A stretch of DNA of 64,000 nucleotides from Mycolicibacterium sp. YH-1 (GTDB taxonomy: Bacteria; Actinomycetota; Actinomycetes; Mycobacteriales; Mycobacteriaceae), in contig NZ_CP092915.1 in the NCBI RefSeq assembly GCF_022557175.1, forward strand, positions 5,208,001 through 5,272,000. The letters are read 5' to 3'. The notes beneath the pieces were generated by a model. That model was not told where the DNA came from. It saw nothing but the letters and a program-made list of their open reading frames with translations, and made no database searches. This document shows, one piece after another, positions 37,042-45,619 of this stretch. How positions within the stretch are numbered: position 1 is the stretch's first letter; every line of letters starts with the position of its first letter. The position numbers and the translations under genes are program-made.

Positions 37042-37818
37042 ATGAGCGCACCCGTCATCGACAAGGTCGATCAGCAGGAACCCCCCGTGCCCGAGGGTGC
37101 GGTGATGGTGACCCTGAAGATCGCACGGTTCAACCCCGAGGATCCCGACGGCGCGGGCTTCCAGAGCTTCCGCGTGCCGTGCCTGCCGACGGACCGACTG
37201 CTGAACCTGCTGCACTACGTGAAGTGGTACCTCGACGGAACGCTGACCTTCCGCCGGTCGTGCGCGCACGGCGTGTGCGGTTCGGACGCCATGCGCATCA
37301 ACGGTGTGAACCGGCTGGCGTGCAAGGTGCTGATGCGCGACATGCTGCCCAAGAAGGCAGGCAAGCAGCTGACCATCACGATCGAGCCGATCCGCGGGCT
37401 GCCCGTGGAGAAGGACCTCGTCGTCGACATGGAGCCGTTCTTCGACGCGTTCCGCGCGGTCAAGCCGTTCCTGATCACCAGCGGCAACGAGCCCACCCGC
37501 GAGCGCATTCAGAGCCAGACGGACCGGGCGCGCTACGACGACACCACCAAGTGCATCCTCTGCGCGTGCTGCACGACGAGCTGCCCGGTGTTCTGGAGTG
37601 AGGGTTCCTACTTCGGGCCCGCGGCGATCGTCAACGCCCACCGGTTCATCTTCGACAGCCGCGACGAGGCCGCCGCCGAGCGCCTCGACATCCTCAACGA
37701 GGTCGACGGCGTGTGGCGTTGCCGCACCACGTTCAACTGCACCGAGGCCTGCCCCCGCGGCATCGAGGTGACCAAGGCAATTCAAGAGGTCAAGCGCGCG
37801 CTGATGTTCGCGCGCTAG
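37042..37818 (+). CDS. sdhB: Succinate dehydrogenase iron-sulfur subunit
   Basis: A 258-residue Fe-S subunit carrying electrons from FAD to quinone. The [2Fe-2S] motif CAHGVCGSDAM is near residue 74. The C-terminal ferredoxin domain has CILCACCTTSCPVFW near 172 and CTEACPRGIEVTKA near 232 for the 4Fe and 3Fe clusters. It is two bases downstream of sdhA. A palindromic element follows its stop. Confidence 0.96.
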   Translation: MSAPVIDKVDQQEPPVPEGAVMVTLKIARFNPEDPDGAGFQSFRVPCLPTDRLLNLLHYVKWYLDGTLTFRRSCAHGVCGSDAMRINGVNRLACKVLMRDMLPKKAGKQLTITIEPIRGLPVEKDLVVDMEPFFDAFRAVKPFLITSGNEPTRERIQSQTDRARYDDTTKCILCACCTTSCPVFWSEGSYFGPAAIVNAHRFIFDSRDEAAAERLDILNEVDGVWRCRTTFNCTEACPRGIEVTKAIQEVKRALMFAR

Positions 37819-37827
37819 ATGCAGGCG

Positions 37828-37892
37828 GCGTCGAACGTGAACTAAATGGCGAGTCCTCGCTGAATTCTCGCCATCTACTTCACGTTCGGCGG
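37828..37892. repeat. Intergenic palindromic element, copy 2
   Basis: Left arm 37828-37853 and right arm 37867-37892 pair over 26 bp with four mismatches. The outer core CGAACGTGAA/TTCACGTTCG and inner ATGGCGAG/CTCGCCAT are conserved. It lies between the convergent genes sdhB and the DUF559 gene and touches the DUF559 stop codon, so it can end both transcripts. Confidence 0.8.
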
Positions 37893-38744
37893 CTAGAAAG
37901 GGCCACCCGAGGCCTGTAATGCGGCCCGGGTCCGCCCGATGACAGTGGCCTCCCGGTACCGCATAAGGTCGGCGCCGACACGGACGATGCGCCAGCCCAG
38001 CTCGGCGTAGGCGACGCCCTGATCGATGTCACGGGCACGCTGCACAGGGTCGTCCCAGTGCTGCTTCCCGTCGTACTGGACGCCGACCTTCCATTCCGGC
38101 CAGCCCATGTCGAGTCGCCCCACGAACTGGTCGTACTCGTCGAACACCTCGATCTGCGTGTGCGAGGGACGCATACCCGCGAAGGTCAGCAGCAGACGCA
38201 GCCGGGTCTCCTGCGGCGACTCGGCGCCGTAGTCGGCCAGATCGAGCACGCGGCGCAGCTGGACCACACCGCGTGCGCCGCGATGCGAATCGAGAAGCGT
38301 CTGCACGTCAGGCAGTTTCAGCTCCCCTGCCTGCAGGAGCGCATCAACCCGGATGACCGCGGTCACCAGTCCGCGCTGGCGACCGAGGTCGAATGCGGTG
38401 CGCGCCGGTGTGGTCACCCGAATGCCGTCGAGCGCGCAGACGTCGTCCTCGGCGAGGTGATCGCTGTGCAGGATGATGCCGGTCGTCCTGTGCCTGCTGG
38501 GCTGGTTCAGCTCGGCGGGCAGGTTCGCGTCGATCCACAGCGATCCGTGCAGCGCCGCGGCCGAGAGACCCGCCACGACCCCGCGCCGCCCCGACCACAG
38601 CCATGCCGCCACCGCCTTGTCGACGGGGGTGAGCACCGCTCCGCTCGGCACGAACACATCGCGGTGCAGCATGTCGTGGCGGGTATTCAGCTGATATCGG
38701 TTTACGGCGCCCGCCGCGAGCGCCTCACTTCCCAGAAATGGCAT
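37893..38744 (-). CDS. DUF559/AbiEi-like protein with nuclease-like C-terminal domain
   Basis: A 283-residue protein of a family with many copies in mycobacteria. Residues 1-90 resemble an AbiEi-type winged helix (AWLWSGRRGVVAGLSAAALHG). The C-terminal 110 residues resemble DUF559/Vsr-like folds, with RLDMGWPEWKVGVQYDGKQHW, quoted in part as VGVQYDGKQHW. Relatives often have Glu where this has Gln in VQYDG, so nuclease activity is doubtful. ATG 38744 gives the family start MPFLGSEALA. ATG 38780 would begin two bases from palindrome copy 3, leaving no room for a leader. The gene is bracketed by palindrome copies 2 and 3. Confidence 0.7.
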   Translation of the reverse strand: MPFLGSEALAAGAVNRYQLNTRHDMLHRDVFVPSGAVLTPVDKAVAAWLWSGRRGVVAGLSAAALHGSLWIDANLPAELNQPSRHRTTGIILHSDHLAEDDVCALDGIRVTTPARTAFDLGRQRGLVTAVIRVDALLQAGELKLPDVQTLLDSHRGARGVVQLRRVLDLADYGAESPQETRLRLLLTFAGMRPSHTQIEVFDEYDQFVGRLDMGWPEWKVGVQYDGKQHWDDPVQRARDIDQGVAYAELGWRIVRVGADLMRYREATVIGRTRAALQASGGPF

Positions 38745-38781
38745 GTGGATAGGACGGTGCACGGGTCCGCCGCGTTCCATC

Positions 38782-38848
38782 CCCGCCGAACGTGAACAAG
38801 ATTGCGATAAATCCGTGGAGTTTCGCCATCTTGTTCACGTTCGGCGGG
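38782..38848. repeat. Intergenic palindromic element, copy 3
   Basis: Perfect 19-bp arms, 38782-38800 and 38830-38848, with outer sequence CCCGCCGAACGTGAACAAG. The stem continues inward with GCGA/TCGC pairing around a loop rich in AAATCCGTGGAG. It lies between the GntR gene stop and the 5' end of the DUF559 gene, both on the minus strand. Confidence 0.85.
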
Positions 38849-38865
38849 CAGCGCGAGTTCGGGGC

Positions 38866-39531
38866 CTACTCCAGCACGCCCAGCCCGGCCAAGTGATCAA
38901 TGAGCGGTTTCGCTCCCGCACACAGATGCTCGGCCATTGCCGTGCGGGCCGATTCGCCGTCGCGCTCCCTCAGCGCCGACAACACGCGCCGGTGATCGTG
39001 CATGGACTGTTCGGCCCAGCCGTCGACCGTCGGGAACACGGATTCCAGGGCGTACCGGGTGATCTGGGACATCAGCTGCGCCAGCTTCGGGGACCGAGCG
39101 GCGATGTTCACGCCGCGGTGGAACTCATGGTTGAGCCGGACCGCCCGATCCTGGTCATTCTGGGCGTGCGCGTCCTCGAGCTGCACCTGGAGGCGTTCGA
39201 GTTCGGCGATCTGATCATCCGTGATGTGCGCGGCAGCGCGCGCCGCCAGCTCACCACCGATGTGGCCCTGCACCCCGGCGACATCGTCGATGTCTCGTCG
39301 AGTGACGGGTAATACCGCGAAGCCACGTCGGGGCTGCTGAGTCAGCAGTCCCTCGGCCTGCAGACCGAATAGCGCTTCGCGCACGGGCGTCACGCTGATA
39401 CCCAGTTCCGCCGCGAGCTGTTCGAGACGGACGTACTTCCCTGCCGGGTAGGTGCCGTCGAATATCCGCCGGCGTACCAGGCGCGCCACATCGTCGGCCA
39501 GCTGCGGCACCGATGAATCCGGAGCGCTCAC
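38866..39531 (-). CDS. GntR-family (FCD) regulator of the acyl-CoA locus
   Basis: A 221-residue regulator with an N-terminal winged helix (about 10-75; YVRLEQLAAELGISVTPVREALF, quoted as LAAELGISVTPVREALF) and an all-helical FCD ligand domain (about 90-215), whose histidines (RLNHEFHRG near residue 130 and HDHRRVL near 180) suggest a bound metal or acid. It is the last gene of the SDR-thiolase-dehydrogenase operon, three bases after the dehydrogenase stop. Two TNGTATACNA-type sites in the divergent promoter at 42742-42777 are good candidates for its operators. Confidence 0.85.
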   Translation of the reverse strand: MSAPDSSVPQLADDVARLVRRRIFDGTYPAGKYVRLEQLAAELGISVTPVREALFGLQAEGLLTQQPRRGFAVLPVTRRDIDDVAGVQGHIGGELAARAAAHITDDQIAELERLQVQLEDAHAQNDQDRAVRLNHEFHRGVNIAARSPKLAQLMSQITRYALESVFPTVDGWAEQSMHDHRRVLSALRERDGESARTAMAEHLCAGAKPLIDHLAGLGVLE

Positions 39532-39534
39532 TGA

Positions 39535-40728
39535 TCAGATCCGGTAGTCGGCCAGCAACCGCTTGCTGATGATGTTCTTCTGGATCTCACTGGTGCCCTC
39601 ACCGATGAGCAGGAATGGCGCATCACGCATCAGGCGTTCGATCTCGTACTCCTTGGAGTAGCCGTAACCACCGTGAATCCGGAAGCTCTGTTGCGTGACC
39701 TCGGCACAGAACTCACTGGCGAGGTACTTGGCCATTCCGGCGGCGACGTCGTTGCGCTCTCCGGAGTCCTTCAGCCGCGCCGCGTTGACCATCATGAGGT
39801 GGGCGGCCTCGACCTTGGTGGCCATTTCGGCCAGCTGAAAGGCGATGGCCTGATGGTCGGCGATCGGCTTGCCGAACGTCTCCCGTTGCTGCGCATAGCG
39901 AATCGCGAGTTCGAAGGCACGGATGCCGACGCCGCAGGCGCGGGCCGAGACGTTGACCCGGCCCACCTCGACGCCGTCCATCATCTGGACGAAGCCCTGC
40001 CCGGCCACACCGCCGAGGACGTCGTCCGCGTCGGCGCGATAACCGTCGAAGATCAGCTCGGTGGTGTCGATGCCCTTGTACCCCAGCTTGTCGAGCTTGC
40101 CCGGGATCGTCAGGCCCGGCACCACCTCGCCGAATCCGGCTGGCTTCTCGATCAGGAAGGCGGTCAGGTTTCGGTGCGGTTTGTCCGCTCCCTCATCGGT
40201 TTTCACCAATGCGGCGACCAGGGTCGAACTTCCACCATTGGTCAGCCACATCTTCTGGCCGGAGATGCTGTAGTTGCCGTCCGCATCGCGGACACCCTTG
40301 GTGCGGATCGCCGCGACATCAGAGCCCAACTCGGGCTCCGACATGGAGAACGCGCCGCGGACCTCACCGGTGGCCATGCGCGGCAGGAACCGCTGCTTCT
40401 GCGCATCGGTGCCGTGCTGGCGGATCATGTAGGCCACGATGAAGTGGGTGTTGATGACGCCGGAAACACTCATCCAGCCGCGAGCCAGCTCCTCGACGCA
40501 CAGCGCGTAGGTCAGCAGCGACTCGCCGAGCCCGCCGTACTCCTCGGGGATCATCAGCCCGAACAGGCCCATGTCCTTCATCTGGTCGACGATGGCCTGC
40601 GGGTAGGTGTCGGAGTGCTCCAGTTCCTGGGCGGTCGGGATGACCTCCTTGTCGACGAACTGTCTTACCGTCGAGACGATCTCGGTCTGAATCTCGGTCA
40701 AACCCAGAGTCTGTGCCAGCTTGGTCAT
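39535..40728 (-). CDS. Acyl-CoA dehydrogenase
   Basis: A 397-residue FAD enzyme that introduces the alpha-beta double bond in an acyl-CoA. Visible are GAFSMSEPELGSDVAAIRT (FAD/substrate block near residue 130), ISGQKMWLTNGGSS near 165, and the C-terminal RIHGGYGYSKEYEIERLMRD with GEGTSEIQKNIISKRLL quoted as GEGTSEIQ. A Glu in the GYSKEYEIE region is a candidate catalytic base. It overlaps the thiolase stop by four bases (ATGA), and the GntR gene follows. The substrate is not known. Confidence 0.88.
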   Translation of the reverse strand: MTKLAQTLGLTEIQTEIVSTVRQFVDKEVIPTAQELEHSDTYPQAIVDQMKDMGLFGLMIPEEYGGLGESLLTYALCVEELARGWMSVSGVINTHFIVAYMIRQHGTDAQKQRFLPRMATGEVRGAFSMSEPELGSDVAAIRTKGVRDADGNYSISGQKMWLTNGGSSTLVAALVKTDEGADKPHRNLTAFLIEKPAGFGEVVPGLTIPGKLDKLGYKGIDTTELIFDGYRADADDVLGGVAGQGFVQMMDGVEVGRVNVSARACGVGIRAFELAIRYAQQRETFGKPIADHQAIAFQLAEMATKVEAAHLMMVNAARLKDSGERNDVAAGMAKYLASEFCAEVTQQSFRIHGGYGYSKEYEIERLMRDAPFLLIGEGTSEIQKNIISKRLLADYRI

Positions 40729-41951
40729 CGCGCGATCCTCTCGAACACGGCGGCCAGCCCCTGGCCGCCGCCGATGCACATGGTCTCCAGTCCGTAGCGG
40801 GCCTCGCGCAATTCGAGTTCACGGGCCAGGGTGGCCAGCATTCGTCCCCCGGTGGCGCCGACCGGATGGCCGAGCGAGATACCCGAGCCGCGCACATTGG
40901 TGCGCTCCAGATCGGCGTCGGTGAACTTCCATTCGCGCATACAGGCCAGCGCCTGGGCCGCGAACGCCTCGTTGAGTTCGATGAGGTCGATATCCGACAA
41001 TGCCAGCCCGGCATTATCCAGGGCTCGTGCAGTGGCGGGCACCGGGCCGATACCCATGATGTTGGGCGCGACACCGGCCAATCCCCAGGACACCAGTCGG
41101 ACAAGGGGTTTCAGGCCGAGTTCGGCCGCACGTTCGGGCGTTGTCACGATGCACATGGACGCGGCGTCATTCTGGCCGCTGGAGTTTCCGGCGGTCACAG
41201 TGGCGTCGGGATCGTTCTTGCCCAGCACCGGCCGCAGCTTGCTCAGCGCCTCAACCGAGGTGTCGGCGCGCGGGTGTTCGTCGGTATCGATCACCTCAGA
41301 ACCTTTGCGGGATGTCACGGTGACCGCAACGATCTCCTCCGCGAGTACCCCGCTGCGCTGGGCGGCGACTGCTCTCTGGTGCGAGCGGACCGCAAGTTCG
41401 TCCTGTTCAGTGCGCGAAATGCCGTACTGGCGGCGCAGATTCTCCGCGGTCTCCAGCATTCCGCCGGGCACCGGGTAGTTCTTGCCGCCTGCGGTGACCC
41501 GGCCACGGGCCAACCCGTCATGCACGGTGACACCACCCCGGGACCCGCCCCACCGCATGTCGGTGGAGTGGAACGCCACGTTGCTCATCGACTCAGCACC
41601 GCCAGCAATGACGAGATCGTTGCCGCCACTGGCCACCTGAAGGCAGGCCTGGATAACGGCCTGCAGCCCCGATCCGCAGCGGCGATCAATCTGCATACCG
41701 GGCACCGTGATCGGCAGTCCGGCGTCCAGTGCCACCACCCGTCCGATCGCCGGAGCCTCGCCCGACGGGTAGCAGTGCCCGAGAATGACGTCCTGCACGG
41801 CGTCGGCGGGCACCCCGGCGCGTTCCAGCAGGCCCTTGAGTACCGCGACCCCGAGTTCAACTGCGGTCAGTGATCCGAACATGCCGCCGTAGCGCCCGAT
41901 CGGGGTGCGAACCGGTTCGCAGATGACCGCTTCACGGGTGCCCGTGCTCAT
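40725..41951 (-). CDS. Acetyl-CoA acetyltransferase (thiolase)
   Basis: A 408-residue thiolase. The nucleophilic cysteine is in [16 protein letters not shown] (near residue 90). [12 protein letters not shown] near 340, [13 protein letters not shown] near 370 and the final cysteine in [14 protein letters not shown] near 395 complete the active site. It would cleave 3-ketoacyl-CoA in degradation, given its dehydrogenase neighbours. It is coupled by four-base overlaps to the SDR upstream and the acyl-CoA dehydrogenase downstream. ATG 41951. Confidence 0.9.
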   Translation of the reverse strand: MSTGTREAVICEPVRTPIGRYGGMFGSLTAVELGVAVLKGLLERAGVPADAVQDVILGHCYPSGEAPAIGRVVALDAGLPITVPGMQIDRRCGSGLQAVIQACLQVASGGNDLVIAGGAESMSNVAFHSTDMRWGGSRGGVTVHDGLARGRVTAGGKNYPVPGGMLETAENLRRQYGISRTEQDELAVRSHQRAVAAQRSGVLAEEIVAVTVTSRKGSEVIDTDEHPRADTSVEALSKLRPVLGKNDPDATVTAGNSSGQNDAASMCIVTTPERAAELGLKPLVRLVSWGLAGVAPNIMGIGPVPATARALDNAGLALSDIDLIELNEAFAAQALACMREWKFTDADLERTNVRGSGISLGHPVGATGGRMLATLARELELREARYGLETMCIGGGQGLAAVFERIAR

Positions 41952-42688
41952 ACGTGCCGACCCCCAGTCACTTCGAGCACGGTCCCGGTCATGTACGACG
42001 ACAGATCGCTCGCCAGGAACAGCGCCACCTTGGCGACCTCGTCTGGCTCACCGGCCCGGCCGATCGGAATCTCAGCGAGCTTCTGATCCCAGATACGTTG
42101 CGGCATGGCCTCGGTCATCGCCGAGCGGATCAGGCCCGGCTGGATCGCGTTGACCCGCACACCGAGGTGCGCCAGCTCCTTGGCCGCGGCCTTGGTCATC
42201 CCGACGATGCCCGCCTTGGCCGCCGAGTAGTTGGTCTGGCCGACCAGACCAACCTTGCCCGAGATGGACGACATGTTGACGATCGCGCCGGACTTGTTCT
42301 CCCGCATGATCGCCGTGGCGGACTTGAGGCCGTTCCAGGTGCCCTTCAGGTGGACGGCGATGACCTGGTCGAACTGGTCCTCGGTCATCTTGCGCAGCGT
42401 CGCGTCACGCGTGATGCCGGCGTTGTTCACCATGATGTCCAGCCCGCCGAACCGCTCCACCGCCGCCGCGACCAGTGCGTCGACGTCGGACCCGCGGGTC
42501 ACGTCACACTGGACCGCGGTGGCGACAGCGGCGCCGCCCAGCTGTTCGACAGCGGCCTCCGTTGCCTCCAGATTGAGGTCACCGAGCACCACCCGGGCAC
42601 CTTCGGAGATGAAGCGCTGCGCGATGGCAAGGCCGAGGCCCTGGGCACCACCTGTCACGACTGCAGTCTGGCCGGCCAGTAACGACAC
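41948..42688 (-). CDS. SDR, probable 3-hydroxyacyl-CoA dehydrogenase/FabG-like
   Basis: A 246-residue SDR resembling FabG. The cofactor motif is [15 protein letters not shown] (residues 10-24), NNAGITRD is near 87, the catalytic Ser is in [10 protein letters not shown] near 140 and YSAAK gives Tyr/Lys near 153. The ending [13 protein letters not shown] is typical. Its position as first gene of an operon with thiolase and acyl-CoA dehydrogenase suggests it oxidises a 3-hydroxyacyl-CoA. No hydratase gene is in the operon. GTG start. Confidence 0.85.
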   Translation of the reverse strand: MSLLAGQTAVVTGGAQGLGLAIAQRFISEGARVVLGDLNLEATEAAVEQLGGAAVATAVQCDVTRGSDVDALVAAAVERFGGLDIMVNNAGITRDATLRKMTEDQFDQVIAVHLKGTWNGLKSATAIMRENKSGAIVNMSSISGKVGLVGQTNYSAAKAGIVGMTKAAAKELAHLGVRVNAIQPGLIRSAMTEAMPQRIWDQKLAEIPIGRAGEPDEVAKVALFLASDLSSYMTGTVLEVTGGRHV

Positions 42689-42741
42689 CTGATCACCTGT
42701 CCCAACTCGATATCCGTGGTTCCGCCACCGTCGGCGTCCGC

Positions 42742-42777
42742 ATTTTCGTATACGATAGCAGTTTCATATACGAAAAT
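42742..42777. promoter_or_regulatory. Paired GntR-type operators in the divergent lipid promoter
   Basis: Two sites, TCGTATACGA (42746-42755, perfect palindrome) and TCATATACGA (42764-42773), lie 18 bp apart. Together they form a larger inverted repeat with ATTTTC/GAAAAT flanks and one mismatch in 14 bp. The TNGTATACNA form is characteristic of FCD-type GntR operators. The pair sits between the divergent SDR operon and the acyl-CoA dehydrogenase gene, so the GntR protein encoded at 38866-39531 probably controls both. Confidence 0.65.
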
Positions 42778-42834
42778 AACGCGCGGTTTCGCCGTGCTGC
42801 GAGCCAACCAGCCGAGCCAACAAGGAGTCCGTCT

Positions 42835-44031
42835 GTGACCCCCACCGCGAGTGACACCCCAGCCGTCGCCGAGGTCAGCGACGAGGACTTCAAGGAGATC
42901 CTGGCGCAGACCCGCACCTTCATCCGCAGCGCCGTCGTCCCGCGCGAGAACGAGATCCTGGCCAACGACAAGGTGCCCGACGATCTTCGCGACCAGGCCA
43001 AGGCGATGGGGCTGTTCGGCTACGCGATCCCCCAACAGTGGGGCGGCCTGGGCCTCAACCTCGCCCAGGATGTCGAGCTGGCAATGGAATTCGGCTATAC
43101 CTCGCTGGCCCTGCGGTCGATGTTCGGCACCAACAACGGCATCGCCGGTCAGGTGCTGGTGGGCTTCGGCACCGAGGAGCAGAAGAGCACGTGGCTGGAG
43201 GGGATCGCGTCCGGGGATGTCGTGGCGTCGTTCGCGCTGACCGAGCCCGGCGCCGGGTCGAACCCGGCGGGCCTGCGCACCAAGGCCGTCCGAGACGGGA
43301 ACGACTGGGTGATCAATGGGCAGAAGCGCTTCATCACCAACGCCCCGACGGCGAATCTGTTCGTCGTGTTCGCCCGGACCCGGCCGGCCGACGATGCCGG
43401 CCCCGGGATCGCGGTGTTCCTGGTGCCCGCCGACGCCGCCGGCATCGCGGTCAGCGGCAAGGACGCCAAGATGGGCCAGGAGGGCGCCTGGACCGCCGAT
43501 GTCAGCTTCACCGACGTGCGGGTCTCCGGCAACGCGCTGATCGGTGGCAGTGAGGACGTCGGCTACCGCGCCGCAATGACATCGCTGGCCCGCGGCCGGG
43601 TGCACATCGCCGCGCTCGCCGTCGGCGCGGCCCAGCGGGCGCTCGACGAGTCGGTGGCCTACGCCGCCGCGGCCACCCAGGGTGGTCAGCCGATCGGCAG
43701 CTTTCAGCTGGTGCAGGCCATGCTCGCCGACCAGCAGACCGGGGTGATGGCGGGCCGCGCACTGGTCCGCGACGCCGCCGCCAAATGGGTGTCGGGCGAG
43801 GACCGCCGGATCGCCCCGTCGGCAGCCAAGCTGTTCTGCACCGAGATGGCCGGCAATGTCGCCGACCTCGCGGTACAGGTGCACGGCGGCACCGGCTACA
43901 TGCGCGAGGTGCCTGTGGAACGGATCTACCGGGAGGTCCGACTACTGCGTCTGTACGAGGGCACCAGCGAGATCCAGCGCCTCATCATCGGTGGCGGTCT
44001 GGTCAAGGCCGAACAGAGGAAGACTCGCTGA
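42835..44031 (+). CDS. Acyl-CoA dehydrogenase, divergent member of the GntR locus
   Basis: A 398-residue FAD acyl-CoA dehydrogenase. Blocks are FALTEPGAGSNPAGLRT (near residue 135), VINGQKRFITNAPT near 160 and VHGGTGYMREVPVERIYRE near 350, with LYEGTSEIQRLII at the C-terminus. GTG 42835 is preceded by AAGGAG. It is a paralogue of the dehydrogenase at 39535-40728 and is transcribed away from that operon across the shared GntR-type operators. Palindrome copy 4 follows its stop. Confidence 0.88.
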   Translation: MTPTASDTPAVAEVSDEDFKEILAQTRTFIRSAVVPRENEILANDKVPDDLRDQAKAMGLFGYAIPQQWGGLGLNLAQDVELAMEFGYTSLALRSMFGTNNGIAGQVLVGFGTEEQKSTWLEGIASGDVVASFALTEPGAGSNPAGLRTKAVRDGNDWVINGQKRFITNAPTANLFVVFARTRPADDAGPGIAVFLVPADAAGIAVSGKDAKMGQEGAWTADVSFTDVRVSGNALIGGSEDVGYRAAMTSLARGRVHIAALAVGAAQRALDESVAYAAAATQGGQPIGSFQLVQAMLADQQTGVMAGRALVRDAAAKWVSGEDRRIAPSAAKLFCTEMAGNVADLAVQVHGGTGYMREVPVERIYREVRLLRLYEGTSEIQRLIIGGGLVKAEQRKTR

Positions 44032-44044
44032 CCCTCTAGCCCCC

Positions 44045-44109
44045 CTGCCGAACGTGAAGAGAATTGCGAGAAATCCGCGAAGTTTCGTCATCTTGTTCAC
44101 GTTCGGCGG
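44045..44109. repeat. Intergenic palindromic element, copy 4
   Basis: The outer arms GCCGAACGTGAA and TTCACGTTCGGC are perfect; the inner stem is imperfect (GAGAATTGCGA opposite TCGTCATCTTG). It lies between the acyl-CoA dehydrogenase and the AhpD-like gene, both on the plus strand, and ends within the candidate -35 box of the SigJ-type promoter. It would shield that promoter from read-through if it terminates transcription. Confidence 0.8.
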
Positions 44110-44134
44110 TCACATATCGACGGGCTGTCTCGTC
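44108..44134 (+). promoter_or_regulatory. Candidate ECF41 (SigJ) promoter
   Basis: GGTCACA (44108-44114), a 16-bp spacer and CGTC (44131-44134) lie just before the ATG at 44143. ECF41 sigma factors are known to use TGTCACA-N16-CGTC promoters in front of their linked COE partner gene; here only the first base differs. The sigma gene sigJ is the next gene, convergent. The assignment is by motif and context. Confidence 0.6.
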
Positions 44135-44142
44135 TGAGGGTT

Positions 44143-44724
44143 ATGACCACGAGAATCGCACCGTTATCCCCCAAGAAAGCCCCGCTCGTGACGCGGCTGA
44201 TGTGGCGCTACGCCAAGCGCCGCTACGGCGAGGTCCCCGAACCGTTCACGATCTACGCCCATCACACGGGCCTGCTGGTCACCGGCGCCGCACACGAGGG
44301 CATGTTGGAGAAGGCGTCGAGAACGCTGCCCGCCAACATCCGCGAACTCGCCGTCTACTGGACAGCGCGCCGCGTCGGCTGCTCTTGGTGCGTGGACTTC
44401 GGATCGATGCTGATGCGCATGGAGGGCCTGGACATGGCGCGGCTGAAGCACATCGACGACTACGCCACCTCGTCGCACTTCTCCGACGACGAGCGTGCCG
44501 CCATCGCCTACGCCGACGCCATGACCACCGATCCGCACAACGTCACCGATGAACAGGTCGAGGACCTGAGGCGACGCTTCGGCGACAAGGGCGTGATGGA
44601 GCTGACGTACCAGATCGGCGTCGAGAACATGCGGGCCCGGATGAACACCGCACTCGGAATCACCGAGCAGGGCTTCAATTCCGGTGATGCGTGCCGGGTT
44701 CCGTGGGCCGACTCTAACGGCTAG
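44143..44724 (+). CDS. Carboxymuconolactone decarboxylase/AhpD-family protein, SigJ partner
   Basis: A 193-residue helical protein of the carboxymuconolactone decarboxylase/AhpD superfamily. The redox motif is WTARRVGCSWCVDFG with CxxC near residue 81, preceded by a Glu (RELAVYW) and followed by the usual helices. Peroxidase or disulfide chemistry is expected, substrate unknown. ECF41-type sigma factors are typically linked to a gene of this class (COE proteins); sigJ is directly downstream in convergent orientation with an 11-bp overlap. The promoter motif at 44108-44134 supports control by SigJ. Confidence 0.82.
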   Translation: MTTRIAPLSPKKAPLVTRLMWRYAKRRYGEVPEPFTIYAHHTGLLVTGAAHEGMLEKASRTLPANIRELAVYWTARRVGCSWCVDFGSMLMRMEGLDMARLKHIDDYATSSHFSDDERAAIAYADAMTTDPHNVTDEQVEDLRRRFGDKGVMELTYQIGVENMRARMNTALGITEQGFNSGDACRVPWADSNG

Positions 44725-45619
44725 CCAGCGGTGACGCGGTGAACTTGTCCGGGTTGGCGACGTCCCAGATCGCGCACACCAGACCGTCGCGCACGGTCAG
44801 CGCCTGAATGCGCGGCGCCAACTCGGGCCACTGCCCGTCCGTGTCGAACCTGTCGTTGTAGATGCCGAGTTCGCCGTTGATGAGTGCAAACTGCGGGGCC
44901 TCGAAGATCCTCGGGCCGTACCGCGACACCAGACCGAGAATGAATCTGGCCACCTTGTCGGATCCGTGGATGACGCGGGCGGCGGTGGGCGCCATACGAT
45001 TCGAGTCCCCGGTGAAGGTGATGTCGGGCGCAAGCACGGCGACAACGGCGTTCAGGTCACCGCTCGCCATGGCCGCCATCAGCTTGCCGACGACCTCGTC
45101 ATGAGATGAGTCCCGGGGCGGCGCCTGCGCACCGGCCACCGACCGACGCGCGCGTGAGGCGAGCTGACGGGCCGAGGCCTCGGTGACGTCGAGCACCGCG
45201 GCAATCTCACCGAACGGCACCGAGAAGCCGTCGTGCAGAACGAACGCGACCCGCTGGTCGGGGGTGAGCCGCTCCAGCACGACCATCGCGGCGAACCGCG
45301 CGTCCTCGTCGGCGACCACCGCGGCCAGTGGATCCGAGCCGTCCAGCGGCGTCACGACCGGCTCGGGCAGCCACTCCCCGACATAAGTCTCGCGCCGGTG
45401 CGCCGCCGACCGCAGCCGGTCCAGCCCGATGCGGCTGACGACGGTGGTCAACCACGCCCGGGTGTCGATGATGCCGTCACGCTTGGAACCCAGCGCGTCC
45501 CAACGCAGCCAGGCGTCCTGGACCGCGTCCTCGGCGTCCGCGAACGTCCCGGTGAGCCGGTACGCCACTGCAAGCAGATGCGAACGCAGGCCCTCGAACT
45601 CATCGACGCTGGTCGTCAC
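44714..45619 (-). CDS. sigJ: ECF41 sigma factor SigJ
   Basis: A 301-residue extracytoplasmic-function sigma factor. Sigma region 2 is at about 8-75 (YRLTGTFADAEDAVQDAWLRW, quoted as ADAEDAVQDAWLRW) and region 4 at about 115-165 (FGEIAAVLDVTEASARQLASR, quoted as EASARQLASRA). The C-terminal ~115 residues are the SnoaL-like extension specific to ECF41, ending with WDVANPDKF, a conserved regulatory motif. It matches my recollection of M. tuberculosis SigJ (Rv3328c) closely. There is no anti-sigma gene; the extension regulates activity. The GTG at 45619 overlaps the MFS stop (GTGA). Confidence 0.92.
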   Translation of the reverse strand: MTTSVDEFEGLRSHLLAVAYRLTGTFADAEDAVQDAWLRWDALGSKRDGIIDTRAWLTTVVSRIGLDRLRSAAHRRETYVGEWLPEPVVTPLDGSDPLAAVVADEDARFAAMVVLERLTPDQRVAFVLHDGFSVPFGEIAAVLDVTEASARQLASRARRSVAGAQAPPRDSSHDEVVGKLMAAMASGDLNAVVAVLAPDITFTGDSNRMAPTAARVIHGSDKVARFILGLVSRYGPRIFEAPQFALINGELGIYNDRFDTDGQWPELAPRIQALTVRDGLVCAIWDVANPDKFTASPLASR

